DNA from: DYMC01 sp035406705 | GTDB lineage: Bacteria; Verrucomicrobiota; Lentisphaeria; Victivallales; GWF2-50-93 | Direction of reading: 5' to 3' | Length of the DNA: 64,000 nucleotides | Assembly (NCBI GenBank): GCA_964426675.1 | Contig: CAYRRM010000013.1 | Coordinates: 4,582-68,581 of the forward strand | In this document: piece after piece, positions 42,558 through 52,021 of the stretch | Position numbering within the stretch: position 1 is the first letter of the stretch | Layout of the letters: every line of letters begins with the position of its first letter | Program-made: the position numbers and the translations under genes | Notes under the pieces: generated by a model | Seen by the model: only the letters and a program-made list of their open reading frames with translations | What the model was told of the DNA's origin: nothing | Databases searched by the model: none

Positions 42558-44099
42558 ATGAATCTTCTAAAAAGAACTTCAACAATAACAATTTTTCTTA
42601 TAATTATCCTTATATTAAAGAGTGCTCTTTCTATCTTATTACGAACTCTTATAGTTTCCCATTTTGGAGCAGGAACAGAAACAGATGCATACTTTGCAGC
42701 GTTTAGCATCCCACAACAACTTAGCGACTTTTTCATTGGCGGAATACTTTTTGCAGCTATAATTCCAGTCTTTCAAAAAAGACGAGTCGAAGTCGGTAAT
42801 GAAATTTCTGCCCTTGAGATGGCAGGATTCATCAATATTTCTTCTTTTATTTTAATACTCTCTTCCATTCTTTATTTAATATTTACTCCATATATTATAA
42901 GAATCATTTTTTCTGGATTTGAAATTCAAAAGCAAAAACTTACCATTACATATGCCAGGCTCTTTTCCCCACTCATATTTTTATTTGGCTTATCTCTTAT
43001 ATATTCCTCTCTTTATCATTCATTCCGCAATTTCTTCATTCCTGCCCTGTCAACATTAATGTATCCTCTCTGCTCAATCATTTCGCTATATTTTCTCCCC
43101 TCTACACTTGGGATTGAAAGGCTTGTTTATGGAAATCTTATGGGATCTATGTTAGGAATTACTATTTTAGTTGTTTTTATTAATAAGAAAGTTCCATTAA
43201 AATGGTTTTTCCAATATCGCACCCCTCTAATCTCTTCTATTTTTAATATATCACTACCTGTGCTGATAGAAAATTTATTCCTTAAATTAGCCATCTTTAT
43301 ACGCAATAGAATAATATCCATTTTACCTATAAATGGAGCACTAACAATGATTGAATTAAATTTATTCATCATTCATTCAATTGGAGCCTTTATTTCCGGA
43401 CCAATCACCACGGCAATATTCCCCCTCCTTGGAGAACAAGAAGCACAAAAAACAAGAAATGACCTCATTGCCTCTTTCCAAAAAACTTTCAGTATCATTT
43501 TTCTTTTTGCTGTCCCGTCCAACGTATTTATTTTTTTGGGAGCTGAGTCTCTTGTCAAAATCTTATTTGGTCACGGTAAATTTTCTGAATTTGAATGTGA
43601 AACTACTGCTCGTCTTATTATTATTACTTCTTTCGTTATACTTCCAAACTCTATCCAAAGTTTGGTAGGAAGAATGTTTTTCATTTTACAATATACAAAA
43701 ATTCCAGCAATAATATCAAGTATTTTGGTTATGGTTGGAGCAATAATATGCTATTTCGCCGCTATTAGATATGGTATCTATGGTTTTATGATTGCAGCAA
43801 CAATAGGAACTTCTATAGGATGTCTCTGTAATTTTATTTTACTTATCAGAAAGTTACATCTTTCTTTGAATTACCATTTTTTTAGCCCTCTTATTAAATC
43901 TATTTTTGCTGGACTACTCATGGCAGGAGTTTTATTTTCAATAGAGGCTATTTACAAATTTAAGGCTCAATCTGAATTAATTTATCTTATTATAATGGCA
44001 ATTACAGGCACTTTGGCCTATTTTATTTTTTGTATTATCCTAAAACATGAAGACCTAAAATACTTAATGGAAATTCCATTCAAAAAAATAAACAAATGA
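42558..44099 (+). CDS. MurJ/MviN-like lipid flippase
   Basis: The 513-residue polytopic protein has about 14 membrane helices and a MurJ-type N terminus: RTLIVSHFGAGTETDAYFAAFSIPQQLSDFFIGG, followed by ARLFSPLIFLFGL and IGAFISGPITTAIFPLLG. MurJ proteins flip undecaprenyl-linked precursors; a second paralogue in a glycan cluster often flips O-antigen or exopolysaccharide units. Because it sits among glycosyltransferases the latter role is favoured. It overlaps the next gene by four bases. Confidence 0.82.
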   Translation: MNLLKRTSTITIFLIIILILKSALSILLRTLIVSHFGAGTETDAYFAAFSIPQQLSDFFIGGILFAAIIPVFQKRRVEVGNEISALEMAGFINISSFILILSSILYLIFTPYIIRIIFSGFEIQKQKLTITYARLFSPLIFLFGLSLIYSSLYHSFRNFFIPALSTLMYPLCSIISLYFLPSTLGIERLVYGNLMGSMLGITILVVFINKKVPLKWFFQYRTPLISSIFNISLPVLIENLFLKLAIFIRNRIISILPINGALTMIELNLFIIHSIGAFISGPITTAIFPLLGEQEAQKTRNDLIASFQKTFSIIFLFAVPSNVFIFLGAESLVKILFGHGKFSEFECETTARLIIITSFVILPNSIQSLVGRMFFILQYTKIPAIISSILVMVGAIICYFAAIRYGIYGFMIAATIGTSIGCLCNFILLIRKLHLSLNYHFFSPLIKSIFAGLLMAGVLFSIEAIYKFKAQSELIYLIIMAITGTLAYFIFCIILKHEDLKYLMEIPFKKINK

Positions 44100-44818
44100 A
44101 AATTCTTCGTAAAAAATTAGCTAAAACTTATATGTTTTCAAGAACAGCAGCTAATCTTTTTAGAATTCACGAACTCCGCTTTGCAAAGAAATATTTGCGA
44201 ATTTCGCAAAACGATGTTGCAATCGATATAGCATGTGGAATTGGGCTATTTACAAATTATCTCTTTTCTAAATGTAAAAATGCTGTTGGCCTTGATATAT
44301 CTTTAAATAATATTAAAATAGCGCAGCACTTTCGCCAAAATAATATTTTTTTCCTTCAGGCAGATGCGGAAAATATACCTCATCCGGATAAAGTATTTGA
44401 TATTTTGATTTCTATTTGCGCTTTAGAACATTTCTCCAATCCGGACAGAGCAATTCGTGAATTTTATAGAATATTGAAACCTCAAGGCAAAATTTTATTA
44501 ACGGTTGATTCTCTAAATAATATTAAGTCCCAGGAATTCATTAATTTTCATAAAAAATACTGTTCTGTCTGTAACTATTTTTCGGAAAATTCAATAAAAC
44601 AGTTATTAGAAAAAAATGGTTTTGATGTAATAGTGGTAAAATCATTGCTTCGTTCGGAGATTTCAATAATTCTATGTATTTTTGCCTTCAAAATTATGAA
44701 TTCTCCAATAATATTTAATCTTTTTTCTATATTAGCGTATCCTATAACTTTTATTGCAGACTTATTTTCATTCAGTAAATCAGGCATAACAATTGGAATT
44801 TATGCAAAAAAGAGATAA
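44096..44818 (+). CDS. Class I SAM-dependent methyltransferase
   Basis: The 240-residue protein has the SAM-binding motif AIDIACGIGLFTNYLF (about residues 41-56), LQADAENIPHPDKVFD and LISICALEHFSNPDRAIREFYRILKPQGKILLTVD, a Methyltransf_11 pattern. The last 50 residues are hydrophobic, suggesting membrane association. It overlaps the flippase gene by four bases and the next glycosyltransferase start by 17, so translation is likely coupled. Substrate is probably a glycan or lipid precursor. Confidence 0.85.
   Translation: MKILRKKLAKTYMFSRTAANLFRIHELRFAKKYLRISQNDVAIDIACGIGLFTNYLFSKCKNAVGLDISLNNIKIAQHFRQNNIFFLQADAENIPHPDKVFDILISICALEHFSNPDRAIREFYRILKPQGKILLTVDSLNNIKSQEFINFHKKYCSVCNYFSENSIKQLLEKNGFDVIVVKSLLRSEISIILCIFAFKIMNSPIIFNLFSILAYPITFIADLFSFSKSGITIGIYAKKR
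44197..44207 (+). repeat. Iterated palindrome copy 14 (GCGAATTTCGC)
   Basis: Exact core with T/A flanks in the methyltransferase gene; encodes Leu-Arg-Ile-Ser-Gln. First exact copy after a gap of almost 10 kb. Confidence 0.9.
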
Positions 44819-45653
44819 AAAAATACTTGTTATATCACAATCATATCCATTCCCACAAAGGTGTGGATTTACTTACCGCGTCGGAGATATGTGTAAACAC
44901 CTATCTAAATATTTTTCAATCCACATTGCTGTTAATGAGGAAAAAACGCCTACTCCTCTATTATTTTCTGAGCTCTTCGATGGAGTTCATTATCCAGAAA
45001 AATCAGAGAAAAAAATACTTTTTAAGGAAATCTTAAAGAAGACATACTTGCATTTACAACAACCTCATTTCGATGATATCATATATGAAAATCACAATTT
45101 TGTTGAATTAATAAAAAAACTAATTTCTATATACAAATTTTCTGCAATAATAATTAATACTCCTATACTTGGATATTGTGCTAAGTATATTCCAGATAAG
45201 ATTCTAAAAATAATGGATACTCACGACATTTGGTATCAAAAATACCTGAATTTAAAAAAGCTTGGATATGGTGATTTACTTTCTCATTTTCGAGATAGAA
45301 ACAGAGAACTAAATTTATACCGATCCTTTGATTTAGTTCTTGCTATATCCCTTTCGGATCTTCAATATCTACAAATACATGGTATAAAAAACTGTATTCA
45401 TACACCTCCATCATTTCTACCGCTGTCTGAACCTAAAAAAGAAAAATCTTCAAATAATCCTATTCTACTTTACGCGTCTGGACAAGGTGTGTTTAATATT
45501 GATGCAATAGAATTTTTTACCAAAAATATTCTCCCAATTATCAATGAAAAAATAAAAGATCTAAAATTTAAGATACTTAATCCATCCTCTGAATTACAAA
45601 AAAATATATATATCACTCTAATATTATCTTTTCTCCATATACAGATCACTTAG
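44802..45653 (+). CDS. Family 4-type glycosyltransferase, N-terminal part before a frameshift
   Basis: The 283-residue frame begins KKILVISQSYPFPQRCGFTYRVGDMCKHL, a GT-B N-terminal domain, and contains KIMDTHDIWYQKY and the start of the C-terminal domain (NPILLYASGQGVFNIDAIEFF). It stops at 45653, soon after an A7 run and (TA)4 (45598-45612). The other frame is open from 45593 and continues as NIIFSPYTDHLEKEYDSADV into the next ORF. One gene of about 395 residues with a single shift is much more likely than two genes. Confidence 0.72.
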   Translation: MQKRDKKILVISQSYPFPQRCGFTYRVGDMCKHLSKYFSIHIAVNEEKTPTPLLFSELFDGVHYPEKSEKKILFKEILKKTYLHLQQPHFDDIIYENHNFVELIKKLISIYKFSAIIINTPILGYCAKYIPDKILKIMDTHDIWYQKYLNLKKLGYGDLLSHFRDRNRELNLYRSFDLVLAISLSDLQYLQIHGIKNCIHTPPSFLPLSEPKKEKSSNNPILLYASGQGVFNIDAIEFFTKNILPIINEKIKDLKFKILNPSSELQKNIYITLILSFLHIQIT

Positions 45654-45985
45654 AAAAAGAATATGATTCTGCTGATGTTGTTGTAGTGCCATTGAGATTC
45701 GCAAATGGCATAAAAATAAAAGTGTTAGAGAGTTTTTCTTTTGGAAAAGCTACTATCCTTTCACCGGCAGCAATTCAAGGGATAAATTTTACATACTTCC
45801 CTCAAAAAAGAATTTCAATTGAACCAGATATATTTGCAGAAGAGATAATAAACGCACTATATGATCAAGAGTACAAAGAAAAGTTAATTAAAGGAGGAAT
45901 AAAAACAATAAAAGAATTTTACAATCCTGAGGCTTGTTATAGCGAACTAATAGAAAAGATTTCATCAACAAATTATATTTTTTAA
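45593..45985 (+). CDS. Family 4-type glycosyltransferase, C-terminal part after a frameshift
   Basis: Continues the preceding frame. It reads VVVVPLRFANGIKIKVLESFSFGKATILSPAAIQGI, the donor-binding region of GT4 enzymes (Pro-Leu-Arg then G-x-K-x-K-x-x-E), and ends with a short helical tail. The first ATG at 45686 lies inside this motif, so independent translation would lose conserved residues. The C terminus overlaps the 3' end of the convergent gene by 21 bases. Confidence 0.68.
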   Translation: MTKKYIYHSNIIFSPYTDHLEKEYDSADVVVVPLRFANGIKIKVLESFSFGKATILSPAAIQGINFTYFPQKRISIEPDIFAEEIINALYDQEYKEKLIKGGIKTIKEFYNPEACYSELIEKISSTNYIF

Positions 45986-47182
45986 CTGTTCAGATACAAC
46001 TTTAAAAGAAAATAATTCCAGTACATATTCCCTGGCTTTTTTACTCATCTTTTTCCTGTTTTCCGTATCTATAATTAATTTTTCTATTTTTTCTAAAAAC
46101 TCCATTTCATCATTATTGTTTATAAGAAAACCTGTTTCTCCATCTTTAACTATTTCTGGAACTCCGCCAACTGTATTCACAACAACTGGAAGACCACATG
46201 ATTGAGCTTCTACAATCGTATTACCAAAACTATCAAATAGCGTTGGACTAATAAAGATATGATTACTTCTATAAAAGTCTGGCATTAGATAATGATGAAT
46301 TTTTGGATAATAAAAAAATCTTTCTGACGCATTATTTTCAGCGATTTTTTCTTTTAATTCATCAATCAAAAGCCTGCCTGAGGACGACTTTCCAGAATTT
46401 CCAACTACTGAAAATTGCAAATTTTTAAATCTTTTTAAAAGAGATGGCAAAATTTTAATTATGATATGTGCGCCTTTTTCATAAGAAAATCTCCCGGCAA
46501 AACATAATTTAATAATAGATTCTTCTTGAGAATTATCTTCATTGGGGCAAAATAAATCAACATCTATGGGATTTGGAATTACTCTAATTCTGTTAAGCTC
46601 AACACCATAATAATCTGCAGCAATATTTGACATTGCTTTAGAAGGAGCCAATAGAATATCTGCAGCAGGTACTAAACTTTTCTCTAATCTATTAAAATAA
46701 CTGTTTACAGGTGTATCCACAAGCCCAATTTTTTGAAATAGATATCGAGGACATGCTATATGAATAAAGGTCTTCATTTCAGAAAATGGAAGAAAATAGG
46801 CATATTCCATAAAACTATCTGAAAAAAGAACATAATCTATTTTTTCTGATCTAATTAAATCCTTTAATTTCATCGCAGCAGCCGCAGCAAATTTTAATAC
46901 ATCTATATCTTCTGGTTGAATGTCCTTAAAATAATCTTTAAAAATTCTTTTTCCCACTGACCAAAAAATTGAACGCAACGTTCTCGATGATGAAATACTG
47001 ATTACTTTAATTCTGGAAAATTCTTGACAATAAAAAGACAAATCTTTCAGATTTTCCGAACTAAAACAGGTTAAGAAAAAAACATCATTCCCCAAAGATG
47101 ATAGAATACGCCCAATATTCCAGAGCGTGCTAGCCACGCCATTCATTTCCGGTGAATGCATTGATACTATAACAATTTTCAT
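45965..47182 (-). CDS. Family 4 glycosyltransferase
   Basis: The start at 47182 gives 405 residues beginning MKIVIVSMHSPEMNGVASTLWNIG, a typical GT4 start; 19 further upstream residues in the same frame look non-conserved. Donor-site motifs are VIPNPIDVDLFCPNED, LCFAGRFSYEKGAHIII and ISPTLFDSFGNTIVEAQSCGLPVVV with the E-x7-E pair. It lies on the strand opposite to its neighbours and converges with the frameshifted gene. It probably retains inversion-independent nucleotide-sugar use; sugar unknown. Confidence 0.88.
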   Translation of the reverse strand: MKIVIVSMHSPEMNGVASTLWNIGRILSSLGNDVFFLTCFSSENLKDLSFYCQEFSRIKVISISSSRTLRSIFWSVGKRIFKDYFKDIQPEDIDVLKFAAAAAMKLKDLIRSEKIDYVLFSDSFMEYAYFLPFSEMKTFIHIACPRYLFQKIGLVDTPVNSYFNRLEKSLVPAADILLAPSKAMSNIAADYYGVELNRIRVIPNPIDVDLFCPNEDNSQEESIIKLCFAGRFSYEKGAHIIIKILPSLLKRFKNLQFSVVGNSGKSSSGRLLIDELKEKIAENNASERFFYYPKIHHYLMPDFYRSNHIFISPTLFDSFGNTIVEAQSCGLPVVVNTVGGVPEIVKDGETGFLINNNDEMEFLEKIEKLIIDTENRKKMSKKAREYVLELFSFKVVSEQLKNIIC

Positions 47183-47256
47183 AATAGTTTCTGATAAATA
47201 GCCTTTGATAAAGGAATATTGTAGTAGTATAATATACAAAAGAAAAGAAGCAATAG

Positions 47257-48003
47257 TTGATGATAATCTTAAAAAAAACTATAACAAGATTGTTAGAGCT
47301 TTTAGGGTATCGTATTTATAGTATACGAATTGAATCAAATGCCGAATATTTTTCATTTATTAAATTTTTAAATTACTATCTCGAAAAACACAATCCTCTA
47401 AATCTCATTCAAATTGGTGCTAACGATGGTATTACTTTTGATCCCGTTCATAATTTTATAATTCAGAATCAAGAAAAAGTAAAAGCCATTCTTGTTGAAC
47501 CAATAGAATATTCATATAATAAACTTAGAGAGAATTATAAAGAGTACTCTAATGTAATAACAGAAAACATAGCAATACATAAAGAGAAAAAAGAAATGAC
47601 AATGTATCTGGTAAATCCTGAAAAGTTAGCCAAAATTCCCAAATGGGCTGGGGGAACAGCATCTTTTAATCTAGAGCACCATAAGTTATCAAAAATTCCT
47701 TCCGAGTTTATAATTGAAAAAAAAGTATCTTGCATCACTCTAAATGAACTCTTGAAAAAACATGATATTCAACAACTCGATATATTACAGATCGACACAG
47801 AAGGTTATGACTATGATATTATTAAATCTATAAATTTTAATGTTATCAAACCTTCTATAATACGTTTTGAACATGGATATATGGATAACATTATGACAAA
47901 AGAAAAAATCATTGAAATTCTTGATATATTAAATAAGAATGGCTATCAGATAATTATGGAATCATATGACGCAACAGCTTATTTACCCTTTAAAATAATT
48001 TAG
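47257..48003 (+). CDS. FkbM-family methyltransferase
   Basis: The 248-residue protein shows FkbM features: NLIQIGANDGITFDPV (SAM motif I), AILVEPIEYSYNKLRENY, CITLNELLKKHDIQQLDILQIDTEGYDYDII and PSIIRFEHG. These enzymes O-methylate sugars or polyketides and are common in surface-glycan clusters. It is divergent from the preceding glycosyltransferase and lies 13 bases before gmd. Confidence 0.88.
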   Translation: MMIILKKTITRLLELLGYRIYSIRIESNAEYFSFIKFLNYYLEKHNPLNLIQIGANDGITFDPVHNFIIQNQEKVKAILVEPIEYSYNKLRENYKEYSNVITENIAIHKEKKEMTMYLVNPEKLAKIPKWAGGTASFNLEHHKLSKIPSEFIIEKKVSCITLNELLKKHDIQQLDILQIDTEGYDYDIIKSINFNVIKPSIIRFEHGYMDNIMTKEKIIEILDILNKNGYQIIMESYDATAYLPFKII

Positions 48004-48016
48004 TAAAAGTAAATTT

Positions 48017-48991
48017 ATGAAAAAGAGAGCTTTAATTTCTGGAATTACTGGGCAAGATGGAAGTTATCTTGCAGAATTATTGCTTGAAAAAAATTATGAA
48101 GTATATGGTATAGTTCGAAGAGTAGCATTAGAAGATCAAACAAATCGACTGAATAGAATCAACCATATAAAGGACAAGATAACGCTTATACCAGGCTCTC
48201 TTGAAAGTTATCCAAGCCTTTACAAAATTTTAGATCAGGTAAAGCCGGATGAAATTTATCACCTTGCTTCACAGAGCTACGTTAGCTATAGCTTTGAAGA
48301 CGAGTTCTCAACTTTCAATACGAATATCAATGGAACACATTTTATGCTTTCCGCATTCAAGCATATCTGCCCCAATTCAAAATTTTATTTTGCAGCTTCA
48401 AGCGAAATGTTCGGAAAGGTTACAGAAGTACCACAAAATGAGAACACCTCTTTCCATCCCCGTTCATCGTATGGAATTTCAAAAGTAGTTGGTTTCGATC
48501 TAACTCGTAATTACAGAGAATCGTATAATTTATTTGCGCTTAGCGGAATTCTATATAATCACGAATCTGAAAGACGCGGTTTCGAATTTGTTACTCGTAA
48601 AATTACTTCCCATGTTGCGATGATAAAATATGGATTAAAAGATAAATTAGAACTTGGAAACCTCGAAGCAAAACGCGACTGGGGATATGCAAAGGATTAT
48701 GTTAAAGCAATGTGGCTTATGCTACAACAAGATAAGCCTGATGATTATGTGATTTGCTCAGGCTCTGCACATTCTGTCAGAGAATTTTGTGAAAGAGCTT
48801 TTGCATATGCAGGAATGGATTACAGAAAATACGTAGTAATTAATCCTGAATTTTATCGACCAGCAGAAGTTGATATTTTAGTCGGAGATTGTTCAAAAGC
48901 CAAAAAAGTTCTTAACTGGAAACCGGAAGTTAACTTTGAACAACTTATAGAAATAATGGTCAAAAATGATCTGGAATATTTTAGAAGATAA
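48017..48991 (+). CDS. gmd: GDP-mannose 4,6-dehydratase
   Basis: Converts GDP-mannose to GDP-4-keto-6-deoxymannose, the precursor of GDP-rhamnose, fucose and perosamine. The 324-residue short-chain dehydrogenase has the NADP site SGITGQDGSYLAELLLEK and GIVRR, the catalytic S/T-Y-K set (AASSEMFG and SSYGISK), and LYNHESERRG. It is slightly shorter than the typical 345-370 residues. No downstream reductase gene was recognised, so the final sugar cannot be named. The next methyltransferase starts three bases after its stop. Confidence 0.92.
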   Translation: MKKRALISGITGQDGSYLAELLLEKNYEVYGIVRRVALEDQTNRLNRINHIKDKITLIPGSLESYPSLYKILDQVKPDEIYHLASQSYVSYSFEDEFSTFNTNINGTHFMLSAFKHICPNSKFYFAASSEMFGKVTEVPQNENTSFHPRSSYGISKVVGFDLTRNYRESYNLFALSGILYNHESERRGFEFVTRKITSHVAMIKYGLKDKLELGNLEAKRDWGYAKDYVKAMWLMLQQDKPDDYVICSGSAHSVREFCERAFAYAGMDYRKYVVINPEFYRPAEVDILVGDCSKAKKVLNWKPEVNFEQLIEIMVKNDLEYFRR

Positions 48992-48994
48992 ATC

Positions 48995-49741
48995 ATGTCT
49001 ACTAATTTAAATAAATCATACCTCATACATCTTCAAGAATTAGGACATTCTCTTTCTTTATCTAAACGCACAATTGATGGCTTTGATACATGGTATTCGA
49101 ATATTCTCCCGACAAATAAAAATGCTAATATCCTTGACTTTGGATGCGGACTGGGTTCCTTCCTTCTTTATTTGAAATACAAAGGATACAAAAATATCGA
49201 AGGTGTAGATTCAAACGAAATCTTATGTCTTGAGGCTCAAAAAAGAACAGATTGCAAAGTAGAATTAATAGATGACATATATAATTATTCGTTAGCTAAA
49301 AAAGGATCTTTTGATTTCATCAATATGAAAGATGTTTTAGAACATTTAAATGAAGAACAAGCGATAAATACTCTATCACAATTAAAGTCAACTTTAAAAT
49401 CAAAAGGTATCATATTTATTTCCGTTCCACAAATCTGTGGTTTTACATCAATTTTCACTTTATATAATGATTACACTCATAAGAAACTATTTACAGAAAG
49501 AAGTCTTAAACAAATTTTAAGGGCATCTGGCTTTGAAAATATAAAATTAGTTTATCCAAAAACAATATTTAATCTAAGGTTGTCATCTATTCTTCTAAAA
49601 TTCATTCAAAAAATCTGGTTTTTCTTTATAAAATTAATATATTTTATAGAAAGGCCTGGAGAAGACAAGCCTCCATATTTAGGTGATAGAATATCTGTAA
49701 TAGCATTTAACAGTTCTGAATCTAATGAAAGTACTTTTTGA
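48995..49741 (+). CDS. Class I SAM-dependent methyltransferase
   Basis: The 248-residue protein has ILDFGCGLGSFLLYLKYKGYKNIEGVDSN (SAM motif I and acidic motif II), FDFINMKDVLEHLNEEQAINTL and a C-terminal hydrophobic stretch (about 195-215) before a short tail. This is a Methyltransf_23-like plan often seen in glycan clusters, with unknown acceptor. It is tightly packed between gmd (three bases) and a glycosyltransferase whose ATG overlaps its last 17 bases. Confidence 0.85.
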   Translation: MSTNLNKSYLIHLQELGHSLSLSKRTIDGFDTWYSNILPTNKNANILDFGCGLGSFLLYLKYKGYKNIEGVDSNEILCLEAQKRTDCKVELIDDIYNYSLAKKGSFDFINMKDVLEHLNEEQAINTLSQLKSTLKSKGIIFISVPQICGFTSIFTLYNDYTHKKLFTERSLKQILRASGFENIKLVYPKTIFNLRLSSILLKFIQKIWFFFIKLIYFIERPGEDKPPYLGDRISVIAFNSSESNESTF

Positions 49742-50852
49742 CTCATCTGTATTATTTTCTAAAAATAAAGGTGGAGGCGTTTATCAATATCTTACAGAAT
49801 TCCTCCCAAAATTAGAAAATATATTTGACCAAAATAATGATTTATTAAGGTATTTTTTACTCTATTTTAGAGACTATGAACCTACACAAGTTTTGAATAC
49901 AAGAAATATTTACAAGTTAAAATTCCCGGTCAAATTCATTAATTATTTATGGTTAAATTTTTCTATTCCTGATCTATCATGGTTTATTAAAGACATTGAC
50001 ATATTTCACTCTCCACATTTTTCTCTCCCCGTTATATCAAAATCTAAAAAAATCTTAACTGTGAATGATATAACATACTTAAAATATCCAGAGTACTATT
50101 CAAAAAAAGGAAAAAAATTAAATGACTATGGATATAAAATACTATTACCGACCAATCTTAATAGGGCTGATCATATAATCACTATATCTCAACATACAAA
50201 ATCAGACATCATCGAATACTTTAAATTACATGATGACAAAATCACCACAATACATATAGGTTGCAATATACCCGATAAAATTTCCCAGGAAAAATTATCC
50301 CAAATAATTTCAAGGTTTGGAGTTTCAGACAGAAGTTATATTTATTTTCCTGCTGGAACTTTTGAACCAAGAAAAAATATCGAAAAAACAATAACTGCCT
50401 TTAAAAAAGTCTCATCTCAAGATCACAATTTAAAATTACTTATTTCGGGAGTAGGAGACAAGAGTTTTTTAAAAGGTGGTTTACTGCAAGAGAATATCTT
50501 AATAGTGAGATGGAATACAATCGAAGAACGCAATGCTCTTTATCAATCTGCAAAATTCATAATTTATCCCTCTCTTTACGAAGGTTTTGGGATTCCTGCG
50601 CTTGAAGCTCTTGCGAATGGAAAAGCTTTATTAACATCAAATATCAGTTCTTTACCCGAAATAGCAGAAGATTATGCTGTCTTAATCAATCCCTCAAATG
50701 AAGATGAAATTGCTAATGGGATTGAGCTTTTATTAAAAGATGAAAATCTACGTTTAAATCTTGAAAATAAAGCCGTAAACAGAGCAAAGGAATTTTCTTA
50801 TAACAATATGGCTACTAAGACTTACAATTTATATAAAAGAATTCTGGCATAA
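49725..50852 (+). CDS. Family 4 glycosyltransferase
   Basis: The 375-residue GT-B protein begins KVLFDSSVLFSKNKGGGVYQYLTEF and has the family stretches DIDIFHSPHFSLPV, KILTVNDITYLKYPEYYS, ADHIITISQHTKSDIIEYF, YFPAGTFEPRKNIEKTITAF and YPSLYEGFGIPALEALANGKALL (donor-site E-x7-E). This resembles mannosyltransferases that act on GDP-mannose-derived sugars, which would fit gmd nearby. It converges with the next minus-strand gene, two bases apart. Confidence 0.9.
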   Translation: MKVLFDSSVLFSKNKGGGVYQYLTEFLPKLENIFDQNNDLLRYFLLYFRDYEPTQVLNTRNIYKLKFPVKFINYLWLNFSIPDLSWFIKDIDIFHSPHFSLPVISKSKKILTVNDITYLKYPEYYSKKGKKLNDYGYKILLPTNLNRADHIITISQHTKSDIIEYFKLHDDKITTIHIGCNIPDKISQEKLSQIISRFGVSDRSYIYFPAGTFEPRKNIEKTITAFKKVSSQDHNLKLLISGVGDKSFLKGGLLQENILIVRWNTIEERNALYQSAKFIIYPSLYEGFGIPALEALANGKALLTSNISSLPEIAEDYAVLINPSNEDEIANGIELLLKDENLRLNLENKAVNRAKEFSYNNMATKTYNLYKRILA

Positions 50853-50854
50853 AG

Positions 50855-52018
50855 TTAAAATTCTTTCTTTATTATCTCATTATAAAACTGAATCGTGCGT
50901 TCAGTACATAACTTCCACGTAAAATTAGAGGAAAATTGTATACCATCTTCAATTTTTTTCCTGCGAAATTCAGGTTGCTCAATCATTCTCTGTATTGCAT
51001 AGGAAATCTCTTCAGTATTTTTCGGATTGCAATACTCAGCTACCCCTCCAGTAGATTCTCTTAAAGAAGGAATATCTGAAACAATGACAGGAACTCCACA
51101 TCTCATAGCTTCAAGTGGAGGAGATGCCCAACCTTCATAAAAGCTCATAAAAATAAATAGTTCAGCAAGATTATAAATAATAGCAAGGTCTTCTGAACTG
51201 GGGCTAATATAATCAACAAAAACTAAATTATCAAGGATATTATATTTCCTTGCTAAATCAATGTAAAAGTTTGTATATTTTGTTTTTGGTCCAACCAGGA
51301 TAAGATTAAATTCTTTTTTTACTTCTTTCTCAAGTAAATTATAGGCCTCAATAATTCCCTTAATGTTTTTAGATGGTATAGATGAACCGACATAAAGAAA
51401 AAACTTTTTATTCCCGAGAGAATACTTATTGCGAATTTTTTCCTCTTTTTCCTTTGGCAAATCAAGGATTTGAAATTCAGTTCCAACTCCTAAGGGAATA
51501 ACATTTATCCTATCATTAGAAATTCCCCATATTCCATTCAACTCTTCTTTATTTACATTTGAAACAGTAATAAAATAATCTGATTGAGAAATTGTTTCTT
51601 CTATTTTGATTTTAAAATCAGAAACCACTTCATTTTCAAAGTAGTTTGGTAGAATTATTGGAGCAAAACCATGCAAAGTAGTAAGAACTTTCGCTTTGTG
51701 TACTGGTAGGTATGTATATCCACCTGGAAAATGAAAAATTTGGAAGTTTTCTCTTATAAAAAATTTGGCATCTGGATATGAAAATAATTTCCAACTTAGT
51801 TTTAAAAGTCTTCCTGGTATTTTAGAAGACACCACATTTACCTTGTTTTTATTAAAATTCGGCAATTTTATCATTCCAGAGTTCCAACCAAACAAATAGA
51901 GAAAAGTATATGTAATATCTGAATCTATCTCATTTATTTGAGAAAGTAAATTCCATGCATAGCGTTGGATTGCTCTTACGTCATTTATCGCATTTGTAGC
52001 GTCTATTACCACCTTCAT
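50855..52018 (-). CDS. Family 4 glycosyltransferase
   Basis: The 387-residue protein begins KVVIDATNAINDVRAIQRYAWNLL and contains ITVSNVNKEELNGIWG, VIPLGVGTEFQI, FLYVGSSIPSKNIKGIIEAY and SFYEGWASPPLEAMRCGVPVIVSDIPSLRE with the nucleotide-sugar E-x7-E pair (here Glu-Gly-Trp to Glu-Ala). It follows asnB on the same strand with a three-base gap, part of a minus-strand run from 57 kb down. Confidence 0.9.
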   Translation of the reverse strand: MKVVIDATNAINDVRAIQRYAWNLLSQINEIDSDITYTFLYLFGWNSGMIKLPNFNKNKVNVVSSKIPGRLLKLSWKLFSYPDAKFFIRENFQIFHFPGGYTYLPVHKAKVLTTLHGFAPIILPNYFENEVVSDFKIKIEETISQSDYFITVSNVNKEELNGIWGISNDRINVIPLGVGTEFQILDLPKEKEEKIRNKYSLGNKKFFLYVGSSIPSKNIKGIIEAYNLLEKEVKKEFNLILVGPKTKYTNFYIDLARKYNILDNLVFVDYISPSSEDLAIIYNLAELFIFMSFYEGWASPPLEAMRCGVPVIVSDIPSLRESTGGVAEYCNPKNTEEISYAIQRMIEQPEFRRKKIEDGIQFSSNFTWKLCTERTIQFYNEIIKKEF

Positions 52019-52021
52019 CTT

